A stretch of 64,000 nt of DNA from Sesamum alatum (lineage: Eukaryota; Streptophyta; Magnoliopsida; Lamiales; Pedaliaceae). Below, piece after piece: positions 10,801 to 22,536 of this stretch. The position numbers and the translations under genes were made by a program. The notes under the pieces are model-generated. The model saw only the letters and a program-made list of their open reading frames with translations. It did no database searches and was not told where the DNA came from. The stretch is from positions 2,294,001 through 2,358,000 of the forward strand of contig JACGWO010000012.1 in the NCBI GenBank assembly GCA_034509735.1, read 5' to 3'. Position 1 is the stretch's first letter. The number at the start of each line of letters is the position of its first letter.

Positions 10801-12780
10801 TGAAAGCCTAGCAAAGGCATGTGGATCGGCCCGGGAGTAGCGCGAATACGGAAGCGCGGTAAAATAAAAGAATTTGCAAGAATTTAAAAAGCATGCATAA
10901 TAGACACGTTCAAGGGGTGTAGGCTTGAATCTCCCGGGCGTTTGGTGTATCTCATGAATAATAAAACATATAAAAGATTTCATGGAGTCCATAGGGTTTA
11001 AAAGAAAGAGGGACGAAAAACATAAATCAGAAACCTACTGATTGTCGTTTTTGTCTTTAAACCGGTACTCGCGTTGTTCTCCGTTTTGCTTCAAGATCTC
11101 ATATGGGAGACTCTCTAATTCGTACACGCAATCTGCCCACGTTTCTTGCTCCTCGTGCTAGCGATAGAACAAGTATATATATTTGGAGAGGACGGAATGA
11201 TCAAACGCTATTTAATTAACGAGATCAAACCTCCTTAGTTCAATTGTCTACACAAAAGAACTTGGAAGAGAGGAAGAGAGAGATGCGGCCGAGAGAGAGA
11301 GAGAGAGAGAGAGGAGCCGAGTATGTGTTGTGTGTGTGCTTTAAATTTCATCATCTTCTTCAATATGGATACTTAGGAGTATTTATAGAGGAGGAATCAT
11401 ATATCTCTTCAAATCCCTACACTTTGAAGACTCCTTCTTGAATAGGATTTGACCTAGTCAAATCCTAGTCAATTGCTAGCTTCTTGGTCAAACCAATCCT
11501 AGCCATCAATTCCTCTCTTTAATCTCAACGGTTGATTAATTTAATGGAATATTTAGATCTCATTTAAATAATTCTAAAGGCAATAAATAAATATATCAAA
11601 TATAATTATTTATTTCAAGCCCATTAATTTAATTTTTAATAAATCTAATTTATTAGGTAAATTCCTTATATCTAATAAAATGAATTAATTTCTTCCTAAG
11701 AAAAAGAAGAACCCGAATAAATCCAATTTAATCACTCCATTTCTTCAAATATTTAATTCTAAATTAAATACGTTATGTGTGCGGATTGTGTGTGACTCTT
11801 TAGGTTCACCTTCAGCTAGACTTGATTGGAATCCTAGAATCTGCCCGTCACCATGGGTGGCCGTCTAGCAACGGTCCATGGCACTAGAGACTACGTGAAT
11901 ATGCGTGGGGGTGAACATTTAGGCCCTACAGTACATCTATCCTTCCATCTACGGTCTCACCACTTAGGGTCTAAGGCACGGATTATGTAGGCACCCAGTT
12001 TGGACCTAAGTGTCGGTTTGTCCTTTACTAAATGCCGCAAGGGAATCCTTCCCTTCTGTTCAGTTACTGTGGCCACATATTTTAGGGACAAGACACAGAG
12101 TATTGTGAGACTCTACTGTCAACCTTTTGACAGGAGACAGATCCTTTCTTAGAAACTACTGTCACGTTGTACACCGCGGCTGCACTAGACATGGCTTATG
12201 ACTACTCAAGTGCATTTTGGCAATCTCTCACCATACCTAAGATACAGTCTCGATGTACAGGTAAACTCAGCAATTCCTCAAGTCAAAGGACTTGACCTGT
12301 ACCTTTTGGAACCGGAAACTCACGTTATACCTAACCGACCCTACTCAAGGTCCTTCGTAAGACGGTTCTCGCGAGTCACCTCAGTCAGCCGCCCCTCCAG
12401 CAGGCCAACCCACTAACACTGCTTAGACGACCCTCGTCACCCATCGATGAAACACGACAGCAGATGCTTAGTGCAAGTCTCAAGGGGAATCTCGGTGCCC
12501 ATTTTCGAGATTCCTTGACTTGGAGATTTTCAGACTGATTCGCGGAACTGATTTCATGGACCTACCTCCAAGCGTTGTCCCAGTCCCCGAAACGTGATTT
12601 CAGTCTGTGGGCTTTGTTTGTGTAGCGAACAGTTATAGAGCAGATAAGTGAACACAAACAAAGTATATGCAAATGAACTTCACTTCTTATTCATCAAGGT
12701 TTTATTAAAACTTCGAAATTGTTCAGACGTAGGTTACAATTCGCCTACCAAGATTGGCTACATGGTCACCTATTCTAACA
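10801..12780 (-). mobile_element. Copia solo LTR C with 5-bp TSD
   Basis: It reads TGAAAGCCTAGC...CACCTATTCTAACA, the reverse complement of the family LTR, with TG...CA ends and 1980 bp length. GTTGC at 10796-10800 repeats exactly at 12781-12785, giving a perfect 5-bp target duplication inside the integrase fragment. No internal sequence is present, so it is a solo LTR left by LTR-LTR recombination. It contains a GA microsatellite near 11292-11312. Confidence 0.93.
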
Positions 12781-12924
12781 GTTGCCCCACATAGGTCAAG
12801 AGATTAGTGGGAGATAAACTGGACTCGAGGTCTAGTTTATGCAGGTTCATCGGGTATCCGAAAGAAACTGCGGGGTATTATTTCTATGATCCCTCCGAGC
12901 AAAAGATTTTTATCTCGCGAAACG
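12781..12924 (+). pseudogene. Copia integrase fragment, right part (element 3)
   Basis: After the duplicated GTTGC the integrase C-terminal region resumes: VKRLVGDKLDSRSSLCRF and KETAGYYFYDPSEQKIFISR. At 12919-12924 (GAAACG) it switches into the interior of an LTR; the same hexamer is in both partners, pointing to microhomology joining. Confidence 0.9.
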
Positions 12925-14868
12925 TTCCAAGTCGAGGACCTCGAGACAGGGCATCGAGAGTCATATAGAGACTTGCATCAAGAGTCGTGTTCATTGGATG
13001 AGTGTCGTGTTTCATCGACGACAGGCGTGGGACGCCTACACGATCTTGATGGGTTGGTCGACTGGGGTCAAGCCGACTGGACTGACTCGCGGGGATCATC
13101 ATATGGAAGCCTTGGAGGCTTGGTCGGTATGATTGGATTTTCCTGGTTCCGATAGTACAGGAGTAGTCCTCAGACTTGAGGAACCATGGCAGTCACGTGC
13201 ACAGGATGGCTGTGTCTTGGATCTGGCGAGAGGTGATCATTCTGTAAGATGATCATTATAAGCCTTGTCCAGTGCATTCAGAATGTGTAGCGAGGACGGT
13301 GGGTTCCAAGAAAAGGATCCGTCCCCTGTCAGTATGTGACAGAGGTATCTCCTATGCACTCGGAGACAAGTTCATGTTGTTTAAAGTTGTGGTCACAGTG
13401 GTTGGTCGGACAGAGAATGGTTTCCTGTGTCGATGCAATGACGCATGCATAATCTCGAGAATTAAGCATAGATGCCTAGTCAAGGATGGGAACAGACGCC
13501 CAATTCCATACCCTAAACTAAAGCCGGGAGACGGTAGATGGAAGGACCGTACCCGTACGAAATCGACGCCTAATATTCACGCCAATATTCACCTAGTCTC
13601 TAGTGCAATGGACCGTTGCTAGACGACCACCCATGGTAACGGGCCTTGTGGTACACTGGCCCAAGTCTAGCTGAGGGTGAACCTAAAGGGTCACACACAA
13701 ATCACCGAGAAGGTTGAGAGACTGACTTGGAGTCAACTTCGAAGGACGAATAAGTAATTGGATACTTAAGGGATTTTCCATTGGATGGACGGGCCGATAT
13801 TGTATCGGGCTCTCGTTTAATCGGTAAATGGGATTTATCGATTAAATATGAAAATTTTAGATGTTGGATCTTTTAATTGGATTAAAAAAACAACGGGAAT
13901 TATTTAAGTGGACATTAGATTAAATTGGATTTAATTTTGGGTTCGTCGTAATTGGATTACGGTAAAACCCGGTCCGTTAAATTTTGACCCGAGAGGAAAA
14001 ATTAATTCCTAATTTTGAATAGGAAGAAGTTGGACTTCTTCCCTAAATAAGCATGGCCGAAAATGCTACCTTGGAGGAAGCAAAATTCGGCCATGTTGGA
14101 TGCTAGGTGGTAGTTGACTTGTCTCTTCTGGTAAGAGACAAATCAACCCCAATCAAGCTCTTCCCTTTTGGTATGATTTGATCATACCTTAAAGTTGGTA
14201 GGTTTGATTGAAAATTAATGGTGATTGACTGGGATGTATCTAGACATCCTTGGATGAACCTAGACACATTCCAATAATAACATTAATTATGTATATATAT
14301 GAGTATATACTAACACCTATGCAAGAAATTCATTATTCATCTTTTCTAGGAAAAGAAGAACACAAAAATCGGCCTCTCTCCTGTCTCCAACTTTCGGCCC
14401 CCTCTCTCATTCCTACTAGTGTTCTTCATTTGATCCTGGATCAAAAGGGAATAACAAAGTAAGTTTAAGAAGAACACTAATCAATAGTGTTTGTCTTCAT
14501 AAACCAATTCCTTCTAAACCTGTTTTCTTCTAGCAAGGAGAACGAGTGTTTCTTCCGATGTGGTGTGGATCACCTTTGTAGAGTTCATACGTTTGAACTT
14601 AGTGGACATTCCGGAGAAGGAACAAAGCAAGTAGGCGCGCACACGTGGAAACTACAAAGGTAACGGTTAATTACGCTTTCGTAGCTTTCTATTTCATCTA
14701 TGCCCTATGTATAATAGGTGCTTTAGTATTGATACATCCTACATCGAATGCTTGGTTGAGCACCTAAGGGTACACCCCTTGGGATTTCACGATTATGAAA
14801 TTTTAATTTATGCATTTTCTCGTCTCTCACTTCCGCTCACGCTCCTGGGTGGATCCACTGGTCCCTTA
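12925..14868 (+). repeat. Copia LTR D, 5'-truncated
   Basis: It matches LTR F from about 265 bp inside the LTR onward (TTCCAAGTCGAGGACCTCGA) to a degenerate terminal block GGTGGATCC...GGTCCCTTA. The first ~265 bp of the LTR are absent. Immediately after it, Ty3/gypsy reverse transcriptase begins. A frame at 13272-13622 is shared with LTRs E and F. Confidence 0.85.
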
Positions 14869-16015
14869 ACTCATCCCCAAACCCGGAGGAAAATGGAGAA
14901 TGTGTGTGGACTTTGGAGATCTCGACAATGTTTGCCCAAAGGATTTCTACCCTTTGCCTCGCATCAATCAGCTGGTTGATTCAACATCCAATTACGAACT
15001 ACTAAGAATGATGGATGCGTCTCAGGGATATCATCAAATTATGCGTGCCTCCGAAGACAAAAAAAGAGTTAGTTTCATCACGTCGACAGGAGCATTTTGT
15101 TACGTGGCCTTGCCTTTGGTCTTAAGAATGCCAGGGCCACGTATCAACGCTTGGTGGATAAAATATTTCAGGAACAGATTGGTCGAAATATTGACGTATA
15201 TGTGGATGACATGCTCCTAAAGAGCAAGAAGGCGCAGGGCCATATCTTGGATTTAGAATAAACATTCGGCGTCCTCCAGAAGCATCGACTAAACTTAAAT
15301 CTGACCAAATGTGCATTCGGCGTAAGAAGCCGGAGTTTTCTAGAGTTCATGGTCAAAGAAAGGGGGGTAGAAGCTAATCCCCTCAAAATCAAAGTAGTGT
15401 TGAATATGAAAGCCCCCACTAACGTCAATGAAGTTCAACGGCTTACCTAGAGGATAACAGCTCTGAGTCGATTCATAGCCAAATCTGCGGAGAGAAGTCT
15501 CCCATTCTTCAAGTTGTTACGAAAGGCCAGGCACTTTGAGTGGGGGACAAGTGTGGTACGGCCTTCGAAGAACTCAAGAAGTACCTGGCCGAACTTCGTC
15601 TCTTGGTCAAGCCTTCGCCAGGAGTTACCTTGTATGTCTACCTTTCCACCACGACATAAGTTGTATGTTCCGTCTTACTACGGGAGGAAGAGGGCAAACA
15701 GATGCCTATATACTGCATGAGTAAAGTCCTCAACGGGGGTGAGGGACGCTACACTGACATCAAAAAGGTGGCATTCTGACTGGTAATTACGGCCTAGAGG
15801 TTAAGACTAGATTTTCTATCGTAACCCGTAGGAGTACACACCAATCATCCCCTCAAGCAAGTTTAAGGAAGCCAGACACATTAGAACGGTTGATTAAATG
15901 GGCCACAGAGCTAAGTGAATACGATGTAACTTATCTCCCTCGAATAGCAATAAAGGCTCAAGTGCTAGTAGACTTTATGTCATAAACAACATTCTCACCC
16001 CTAGCGAGGAGCGCT
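14869..16015 (+). pseudogene. Ty3/gypsy reverse transcriptase (Tat-like element, 5'-truncated)
   Basis: It starts inside RT at GGKWRMCVDFGDLDNVCPKD, then FYPLPRINQLVDSTSNYELL and DASQGYHQI, which are Ty3/gypsy RT motifs. A frameshift near 15120 leads to [12 protein letters not shown] and the active-site [11 protein letters not shown] near 15196. Stops and shifts follow (LTKCAFGV, then LPFFKLLRKARHFEW). Gag, protease and the RT N-terminus are missing to the left, where copia LTR D abuts. Inactive. Confidence 0.9.
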
Positions 16016-16512
16016 GGTCACTACACATGGATGGATCCTCTACCGCTCGGGCCAGTGGAGCAGGCTTGGTGATCACTTCGCCCAAAAGGGATAGATTTGG
16101 AATTCACCATTAGATTTGGCTGTCAAAGCCTCCAAACCATGAGGCTGAGTATGAGAACTTAGCCCTAGGAATGAAGATGGCGTAGGAGGCGGGGGTGCGC
16201 CATCTAATGGCATACTCCGACTCCCAACTCATTGTAAAACAAACAGACAGAAGTTATGAGGCTAAAGAAGATAGTATAAGGCAGTACCTCTGGAGGATAG
16301 GAGAATGGAAGGCTAAGTTCAACGATTTCAAACTTATCCAGATCCCTCGAAAGGAGAACAGTAAAGACGATTACCTATCTAAATTGGCTAGTGACTTGGA
16401 AGCTTGCAGGACACGAAAGATAACCATTCAATACATTCCACATGTAGGCTCCCTCTCAGAAATCCAAACAGTACAGCAAGAGGCAGATTGGAGGCAAGCC
16501 ATACAGGCTTAG
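16016..16512 (+). pseudogene. Ty3/gypsy RNase H domain (Tat-like element)
   Basis: SLHMDGSSTARASGAGLVIT, HEAEYENLALGMKMA and AYSDSQLIVKQ form an RNase H with the D-E-D pattern. It is followed by EYDVTYLPR-type and FKLIQIPRKENSKDDYLSKL sequence. The DGSS/GAGLVI style is that of the additional RNase H found in Tat-lineage gypsy elements, which supports the lineage call. In-frame stops interrupt it near 16110 and 16185. Confidence 0.85.
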
Positions 16513-16599
16513 TTGAAAGATGGCCACCACTCTCAGATCGGTGGGAGGGTGCCCGTCTAAACATAAGGGCCACTCGTTTCCTACTACAAGGTGATACCC

Positions 16600-17722
16600 T
16601 TTACAAGAAATCCTTCACTCACCCCTTGCTGAGGTGCCTCTCCTAGGATGAGGGAATGCACGTTCTCAAGGAAATTCACGAAGGATGCTACGGATCGCAC
16701 ATAGGGGCTTACGCTCTAGCTAACAAGGCTTTGCGGGCCGGATAATTTTGGCCCACCCTATGGCAAGACTCTAAATCCTTAGTTAGGAGGTGCGACCAGT
16801 GATAAAAGCATACCTTTCTCATTCACCAGCTAGCCGAACCCCTCACTACTTTTTTAGCTCCTTGCCCATTCATGCAATGGGGGATGGATTTAGTAGGGGC
16901 ATTCCCACTGTCCCAAGGACAGAGAAAGTTCCTATATTGGCCATAGACTATTTTTCAAAATAGGTAGAGGCAGAGCCTCTCACCTGCATTACCGAGGGAG
17001 AACTTATGAAGTTTATCTAGAAAAACATAAGCGACATAATCTGTCGCTTTCGGATCCCCTGGGACATCATTTCCGACAATGGAAGACAATATTAGGGATA
17101 AAAGATCCAAGACTGCTGTCAAGGATTAAAAATTAGACAAAGATTTACGTCTGTGGCACACCGTCAGGCTAATGTAAAAGTGGAAGTCACCAACAGGACC
17201 CTAGTCCAAGGAATGGAGAAAAGGCTAGACAAAGTTGAGGGCAACTGGGTGGAAGAATTATCCAGTGTCCTATGGGCCTATCAAACCACCCTTAGAAACC
17301 CTAGGGTGGAGAGCACGCTCTCATTGGTATATGGGATTGATGCAGTAATCCTAGCATAATTAGGCATGTCCTTGCATAGAATCCTGTGCTATTCCGATAG
17401 GGAAAATGATGGCCTTCTCAGAGAGAGTCTTGACCTGATACAGGAGTTACGCAAAAAAACATTTGCTCGAATGCAGAGGTATAAAAGCTTGACGATCAAG
17501 GCCCACAGTCGTTTGGTGAGACCACGGAATTTCCAGGTCAGCGACCTGGTACTTCGGAAGGTAGAAGCACCCAAACTAGTGTGGAAACTGGACCCCACAT
17601 GGGAAGGACCTTATAAAGTAAAAGGCATACTGGGTCGAGGAGCATATGAGTTAGAAGATGGGGAAAGACTCCCCCTTCCACGACCTTGGAACATACACAA
17701 CCTCATGAAGTTTTTCCCATAA
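16600..17722 (+). pseudogene. Ty3/gypsy integrase (Tat-like element), decayed
   Basis: Recognisable pieces in shifting frames include HEGCYGSHIGAYALANKALR (zinc region), PFMQWGMDLVGAFPLSQGQR (first catalytic Asp), and ANVKVEVTNRTLVQGMEKRL with WVEELSSVLWAYQTT. The C-terminal part is VWKLDPTWEGPYKVKGILG and ending HNLMKFFP at 17722, the usual gypsy pol end. Many stops make it dead. Confidence 0.88.
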
Positions 17723-17960
17723 GCTCCCCCAGAATAAAGATCGCTCAGAAATAAGCTTCCCCGGAACGGAGCTCTCTCGAAAATAGGCACCCCCAATGGA
17801 GCCCCCTCAAAAATAAGCTCCCCCAACAGAGCCCTCTCAGAAATAAGCTCCCCCAGAATGGAGCTCCCTCATAAATAGGCTGTCTCGGAAATAGGCTCCC
17901 CTACCGGAGCCCTCTCAGAAATAAGCTCCCCCATAACGGAGCTCCCTTCGAATTATGTTT
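17723..17960 (+). repeat. Minisatellite after integrase
   Basis: About seven imperfect units of roughly 30-38 bp share AAATAAGCTCCCCC and CGGAGCYCTCTC. The array starts right after the pol stop codon. Tandem arrays at this place are known from Tat/Ogre elements, where they can seed satellites. No coding role. Confidence 0.85.
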
Positions 17961-18600
17961 CAAAGAAATATAAGCCTAGAGGACTAAGCTCCCCCAGGGA
18001 CGGACCCCCTCAGAGCAAGACATTGTTACACAAAACATACCCATCGGATGCAAATAATATTTTTTACCAAATTAATTTATGTTATCGATTCTTGAAAAGC
18101 CTCGGGAAATAGAAGTGAGGATCCAGGGACAAACTCCCTGCTACTGGGGGTAAAACCCTTACCATATAATGAGTTTACCCCTACTCAGATAAACACTCAA
18201 ATTCTTAACACTTTATGTTTTTCTACAAAACCTTCGGGGATTGAAAAGAAGCCATGCCTCCGGGAGCAGGCCTCTCTTTCTCGTCTCGGAATATAAGCAT
18301 TGATACTAAGCAGGCATTTCAGACATAACATAAACCCTGTTCTAACACATGCATTTAGCTTAAGTAGAATCTGATCTCATAAGAATCATAGAGACGATCT
18401 TTTTTAAGTGGTCATTTTATACATGTAGAGTAGTTATTCTTGTGCTTGTAAACAGAAGACATGAACAGGCAGAGTAAGGGGGACACCCTCATAAAACCAA
18501 CACCTGCAAACAAAAAAGGTCTAAAGCATACAAGAAGAAGTGATCTACGATAAGTTAAAGTAACTAAAGGCGGCAACCCCTGATTAAAGCAAGTAGACCA
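17961..18600. other. Untranslated region of Tat-like element
   Basis: This is a non-coding stretch between the minisatellite and the antisense ORF. Nothing is recognised beyond short repeats of the type CTCCCTGCTACTGGGGGTAA near 18136. Confidence 0.5.
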
Positions 18601-18781
18601 AAAAAATAGTTGCAACATAGAAAGCCTTACAGGGATACCCTTGGGCGGCAAACTGCCCTTGACAGGCCTTGAAGCCATATTCTAGGAAGGGCTCAGCGGT
18701 TCGCCCCACTTCCTGCTTGAAATCCTTCGACCTCTTGAACTCTATGAGGCGGCTCTCCCAATAGGCCTCCAAGTAATGACG
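18601..18781 (-). pseudogene. Antisense ORF of Tat-like element, C-terminal part
   Basis: The minus frame reads YWESRLIEFKRSKDFKQEVG, then FLEYGFKACQGQFAAQGYP. It continues the antisense ORF seen at 20977-22500 and is cut off from it by solo LTR E. Its function is unknown. It lies on the strand opposite to the element's pol. Confidence 0.7.
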
Positions 18782-20976
18782 TGAAGGACAAGCAGATCCA
18801 CCCGGGAGCGCCAGCGGAAGCGTGAAAATGCAATATATTAAAAAATTTAAATAGCATAATCGTAAAATCCCAAGGGGTGTTCCCTTGGCTGCTCAACCGG
18901 GCGTTCGATGTAGGATGTATCAATATTAAATACACATATTGAACATAGGGCATAGAAAAAATAATAAGCTACGAAAGCGTAATAAACCGATGTTACCTTT
19001 GTAGTTTATCTCTCAATCGGCTACTTGCGTTGTTCCTTTCCGGAAACGTTCACCAAGTTCAAAAGTATGAACTCTCCAAAGGTGATCCACACCACACCGA
19101 AAGAGATGCTCGTTTTCCTTGCTAGAGGAAAATGGATCTAGGAGAATTCGGTTTAAGAAGGATAACACTATCAATTAGTGTTCTTCTTAAACTCACTTTG
19201 TTCTTCCAATTGATCCTAGATCAAATGAAGAACACAAGTGTAGAGAGAGAGAGAGAGAGGCCGAGAGCTAAGGGAGAGAGAGGAGTGATTTTTTCTTCTT
19301 TTCCTAGAAAAGATGATAATGAATCTCTTGCTTTGATGTTAGTATATACTCATATATATACATAATTAATGTGATTATTGGAATGTGTCTAGGTTCATCC
19401 AAGGATGTCTAGATTCATCCCAATCAATCACCATCAATTCTTCAATCAAGCCTACCATCTCTTAAGGTATGATTAAATCATACCAAAAGAGAGAGGCTTG
19501 ATTGGAGTTGATTTGTCTCTTACCAAAAGAGACAAGTCAACCACATCAAGCACCAAACATGGCCGAATTTTGCTCCCTCCAAGATAGCATTTTCGGCCAT
19601 GCCTATTTAGGAAAGAAGTCCAACTTCTTTCCATTCCAAAATTGAAATTAACACACCTCTTGGGTCAAAATTTAACGGACCGGTTCCACTGTAATCCAAT
19701 TACAACGAATCCAAAATTAAATCCTATTTAATTTAAGGTCCATTTAAATAATTCCAATTAAAGATCCAACATCTCAACTTTCTATGTTAATAGATAAATC
19801 CCATTTACCGATTAAACGAGGGCCCGATACAATATCGGCTCATCCATCCAATGGACAATCCCTTAAGTAATCCAATTACTTAATCATCCTCCAAAATTGA
19901 CTCCAAGTCAATTTCTCCACCTTCTCTATGATTTGTGTATGACCCTTTAGGTTCACCTTCAGCTAGACTTGGGCCCGTGTTCAACAAGGGCCCGTTACCA
20001 TGGGTGGCCGTCTAGCAACGGTCCATAGCACTAGAGACTAGGTGAATGTTGGCGTGAACATTTAGGCGCCGATTCCGTACGGGTACGGTCCTTCCGTCTA
20101 CCGTCTCCCGGCCTTAGTCTAGGGTATGGAATTGGGCGTCGGTTCTCATCCTTGACTAGGCATCTATGCTTAATACTCTAGACTACGCATGCCTCATTGC
20201 ATCGACACAGGAAACCATTTCCTGTTCGATCAACTACTGTGGCCACAGTTTTAAACAGCATGAACGTGTCTCCGAGTGCATAGGAGATACCTCTGTCACA
20301 TACTGACAGAGAACGGATCCTCTTCTTGGAACCCACCGTCCTCGCTACACATTCTAATTGCATTGGACAAGGCTTATAATGACCATCTTATAGAATGATC
20401 ACCTCTCGCCAGATCCAAGATACAGTCGTCCTGTGCACGTCACTGCTATGGTTCCTCAAGTCTGAGGACTACTCCCGTACTATCGAAATCGGGAAAATCT
20501 AATCATACCGACCAAGCCTCCAAGGCTTCCATATGATGATCCCCGCGAGTCAGTTCAGTCGGCTCCACCCCAATCGACCAACCCATCAAGATCATATAGG
20601 CGTCCCACGCCTGTCGCCGATGAAACACGGCTCTCATCCAATGAACACGACTCTTAATGCAAGTCTCTATAGGACTCTCGATGCCCTGTCTCGAGGTCTT
20701 CGACTTGGAACGTTTCAGATCCAACTCTTAATCAGTTGATTTCGTGACCACCATCCAATGTGTGGCCCAACTGCATGAGTTGTTAATCGTGGTCTGTGGC
20801 CTTTGTTGCGATATATGTAAAAATACCATTTTAGCATATGGAAAATGAGCGCAACAAAGAAGGTACCAAAGGTAACGAATACTCATTTTATTCATTACGT
20901 AATATTACATTACATCAAGTTGTCAATAGGTTACAAAACGTCAAACCTATTGGCTTTCTGGTCACGTATTCTAACA
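18782..20976 (-). mobile_element. Copia solo LTR E with near-perfect TSD
   Basis: It starts TGAAGGACAAGCAGATCC and ends CACGTATTCTAACA, 2195 bp, the reverse complement of the copia LTR family. Flanks are TGACG (18777-18781) and TGACA (20977-20981), a 5-bp target duplication with one change. No internal region is present. It interrupts the antisense ORF of the Tat-like element. Confidence 0.92.
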
Positions 20977-22500
20977 TGACATCCCTCCGTCGAGTCAGGG
21001 AAATCATAGGAAGCCTGCTCCCTTGCCTTGGCCAAGGCGGTTGATTGGATCTTCATCACATCCAACAGCTGCTGCTGCAGCTGCTCCACCTTATCCTCAG
21101 CTGCCTGGGCCTTCTCCTACGCAGTCTGAGCCCACTCCTGAGCAGCCTTCTAGCTTCCTTGACCTTGGCCACTTCAGAGGATACCTTCTCCTCCAGCCTC
21201 TTCCTCTGACCATCTGAAGGGGGAAGAACCTGAGGATAGGACATCACCTCCCCTAGGACCATGGAGGCCTGAAAGAAAGCAGATCCCAGTAAGCATATCA
21301 GGAAACATGGATTAAAAGAGGAAAGATGAAATTACCTTTGCATGGTACCTAAAGAGAAGTTCCCCAGCAGGTGTTCTCGAGAGGTGGAAGATAAAGCTTT
21401 ATATCCCCAGGGAAGAAGGCCCCTTTTAAGAAATCTATCGCAAGGGAATTTTCCCCCTTGAGTTCCCACACAAGAGAATAATGCAGGCCCAAACCCCACT
21501 CTAGCGTGAACCAGTAACTGCAGGGGACAAGCTGCTAGTATCCTGAGAAGGAGGAGGCGGGATTGGAGGAGTGATAGCCCCTGAGCAGGTGGACACTTAC
21601 AATGGGACCGCCGAGAAGAAGGTCTCCTTAGCCCATTTGGAGGAGCTTCGAGGTGAAGAGGTGGCACGCTTCGCACTAGAGTCGTCAGAGATAAAGGTCC
21701 CATCAGAAGGCCTGTTAGGGGGTGTCGTCTGCCTTCCCCCAGAGCCGCCCTGCAGTCCACTCATTTACTTGCTGAACATGATGCTTTCTGCCAAATAAAA
21801 AAAATGACAACAACTGGTTAATTATATATATGGAGCATATACAAGGAAATTAAAGAGGCATGCAAAAGTGATGAATACCCAGTGGCTCCTCCAAGGGGAC
21901 CACTTTAGGGCTGAGCCAGAAGTGAGACAGGAGCCTCTGTTCCACCAAGCCCCGAACAGTCATAGGGCCAGGAATTTAAATCTTCAATTAGAGCAATTAA
22001 AGTTGGCGTTCAATCGCGTATGGAGAAGGAAACCAGGGGAGGAAGGTCGCGCAACCAACGGTGGGGAAAATCCCATGGACAAGGAGGAAGGACAAAGAAG
22101 AAACTACCCTCCCAACTTGGGGCGTTGGAGGCCAGCAAGAACTGCACCCCTCGACGGGGGAAAAGTGAAAAAAACCCCAGGCTCTAGTTTTTTCAATTGA
22201 AAATAGGCCAAAAAATCCTGACCTGTGGGAATAAGACCATGGTACTTGAAGATCATGGCGAACCCAGCTAAAAGGTGGAAAGAATTTGGAGCCAATTTTT
22301 TTAAAGGGGCCCCAAAGGTATGGGCAATGTCCTCATAGAAGGGCGGAATGGGGAAGCGAAGTCCTGCTTTCAACTGGGCCAAAAAGAAACATAGGCAGTT
22401 GGGAGGAGGAAAATCAGGTTGGCTATCAAGAGAAGGAACAAGAAGAAAATAGTTAGGAGTAATTCCATACTCGGCCATGAGAACCACCTAATCAGAAACA
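20977..22500 (-). pseudogene. Antisense extra ORF of Tat-like gypsy element (Transposase_28-like)
   Basis: The minus frame 22487-22104 contains FFLAQLKAGLRFPIPPFYED and KKLAPNSFHLLAGFAMIFKY. This is the pattern of the plant 'putative gypsy type transposon' domain (Pfam Transposase_28 as I recall it). Another frame gives WDFPHRWLRDLPPLVSF. Near 21170-20981 the minus strand encodes a coiled-coil-like stretch (AEDKVEQLQQQLLDVMK, TALAKAREQASYDF). Frameshifts and stops split it. Tat-lineage elements are known to carry antisense ORFs between pol and the 3' LTR; their role is unknown. The 5' end (near 22500) stops just before the next element. Confidence 0.75.
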
Positions 22501-22536
22501 CGGAAGGTGGAGGGCGCCTTCCTCGTCGGTGATAAG

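Noticed and set aside
11285..11315. GA repeat as a regulatory element
   Set aside because: Simple microsatellite within a solo LTR; no gene nearby to regulate.
21332..21760. 142-codon minus frame as a complete protein
   Set aside because: It reads as one of several shifted frames within the decayed antisense ORF; Leu/Arg/Ser-rich low-complexity sequence.
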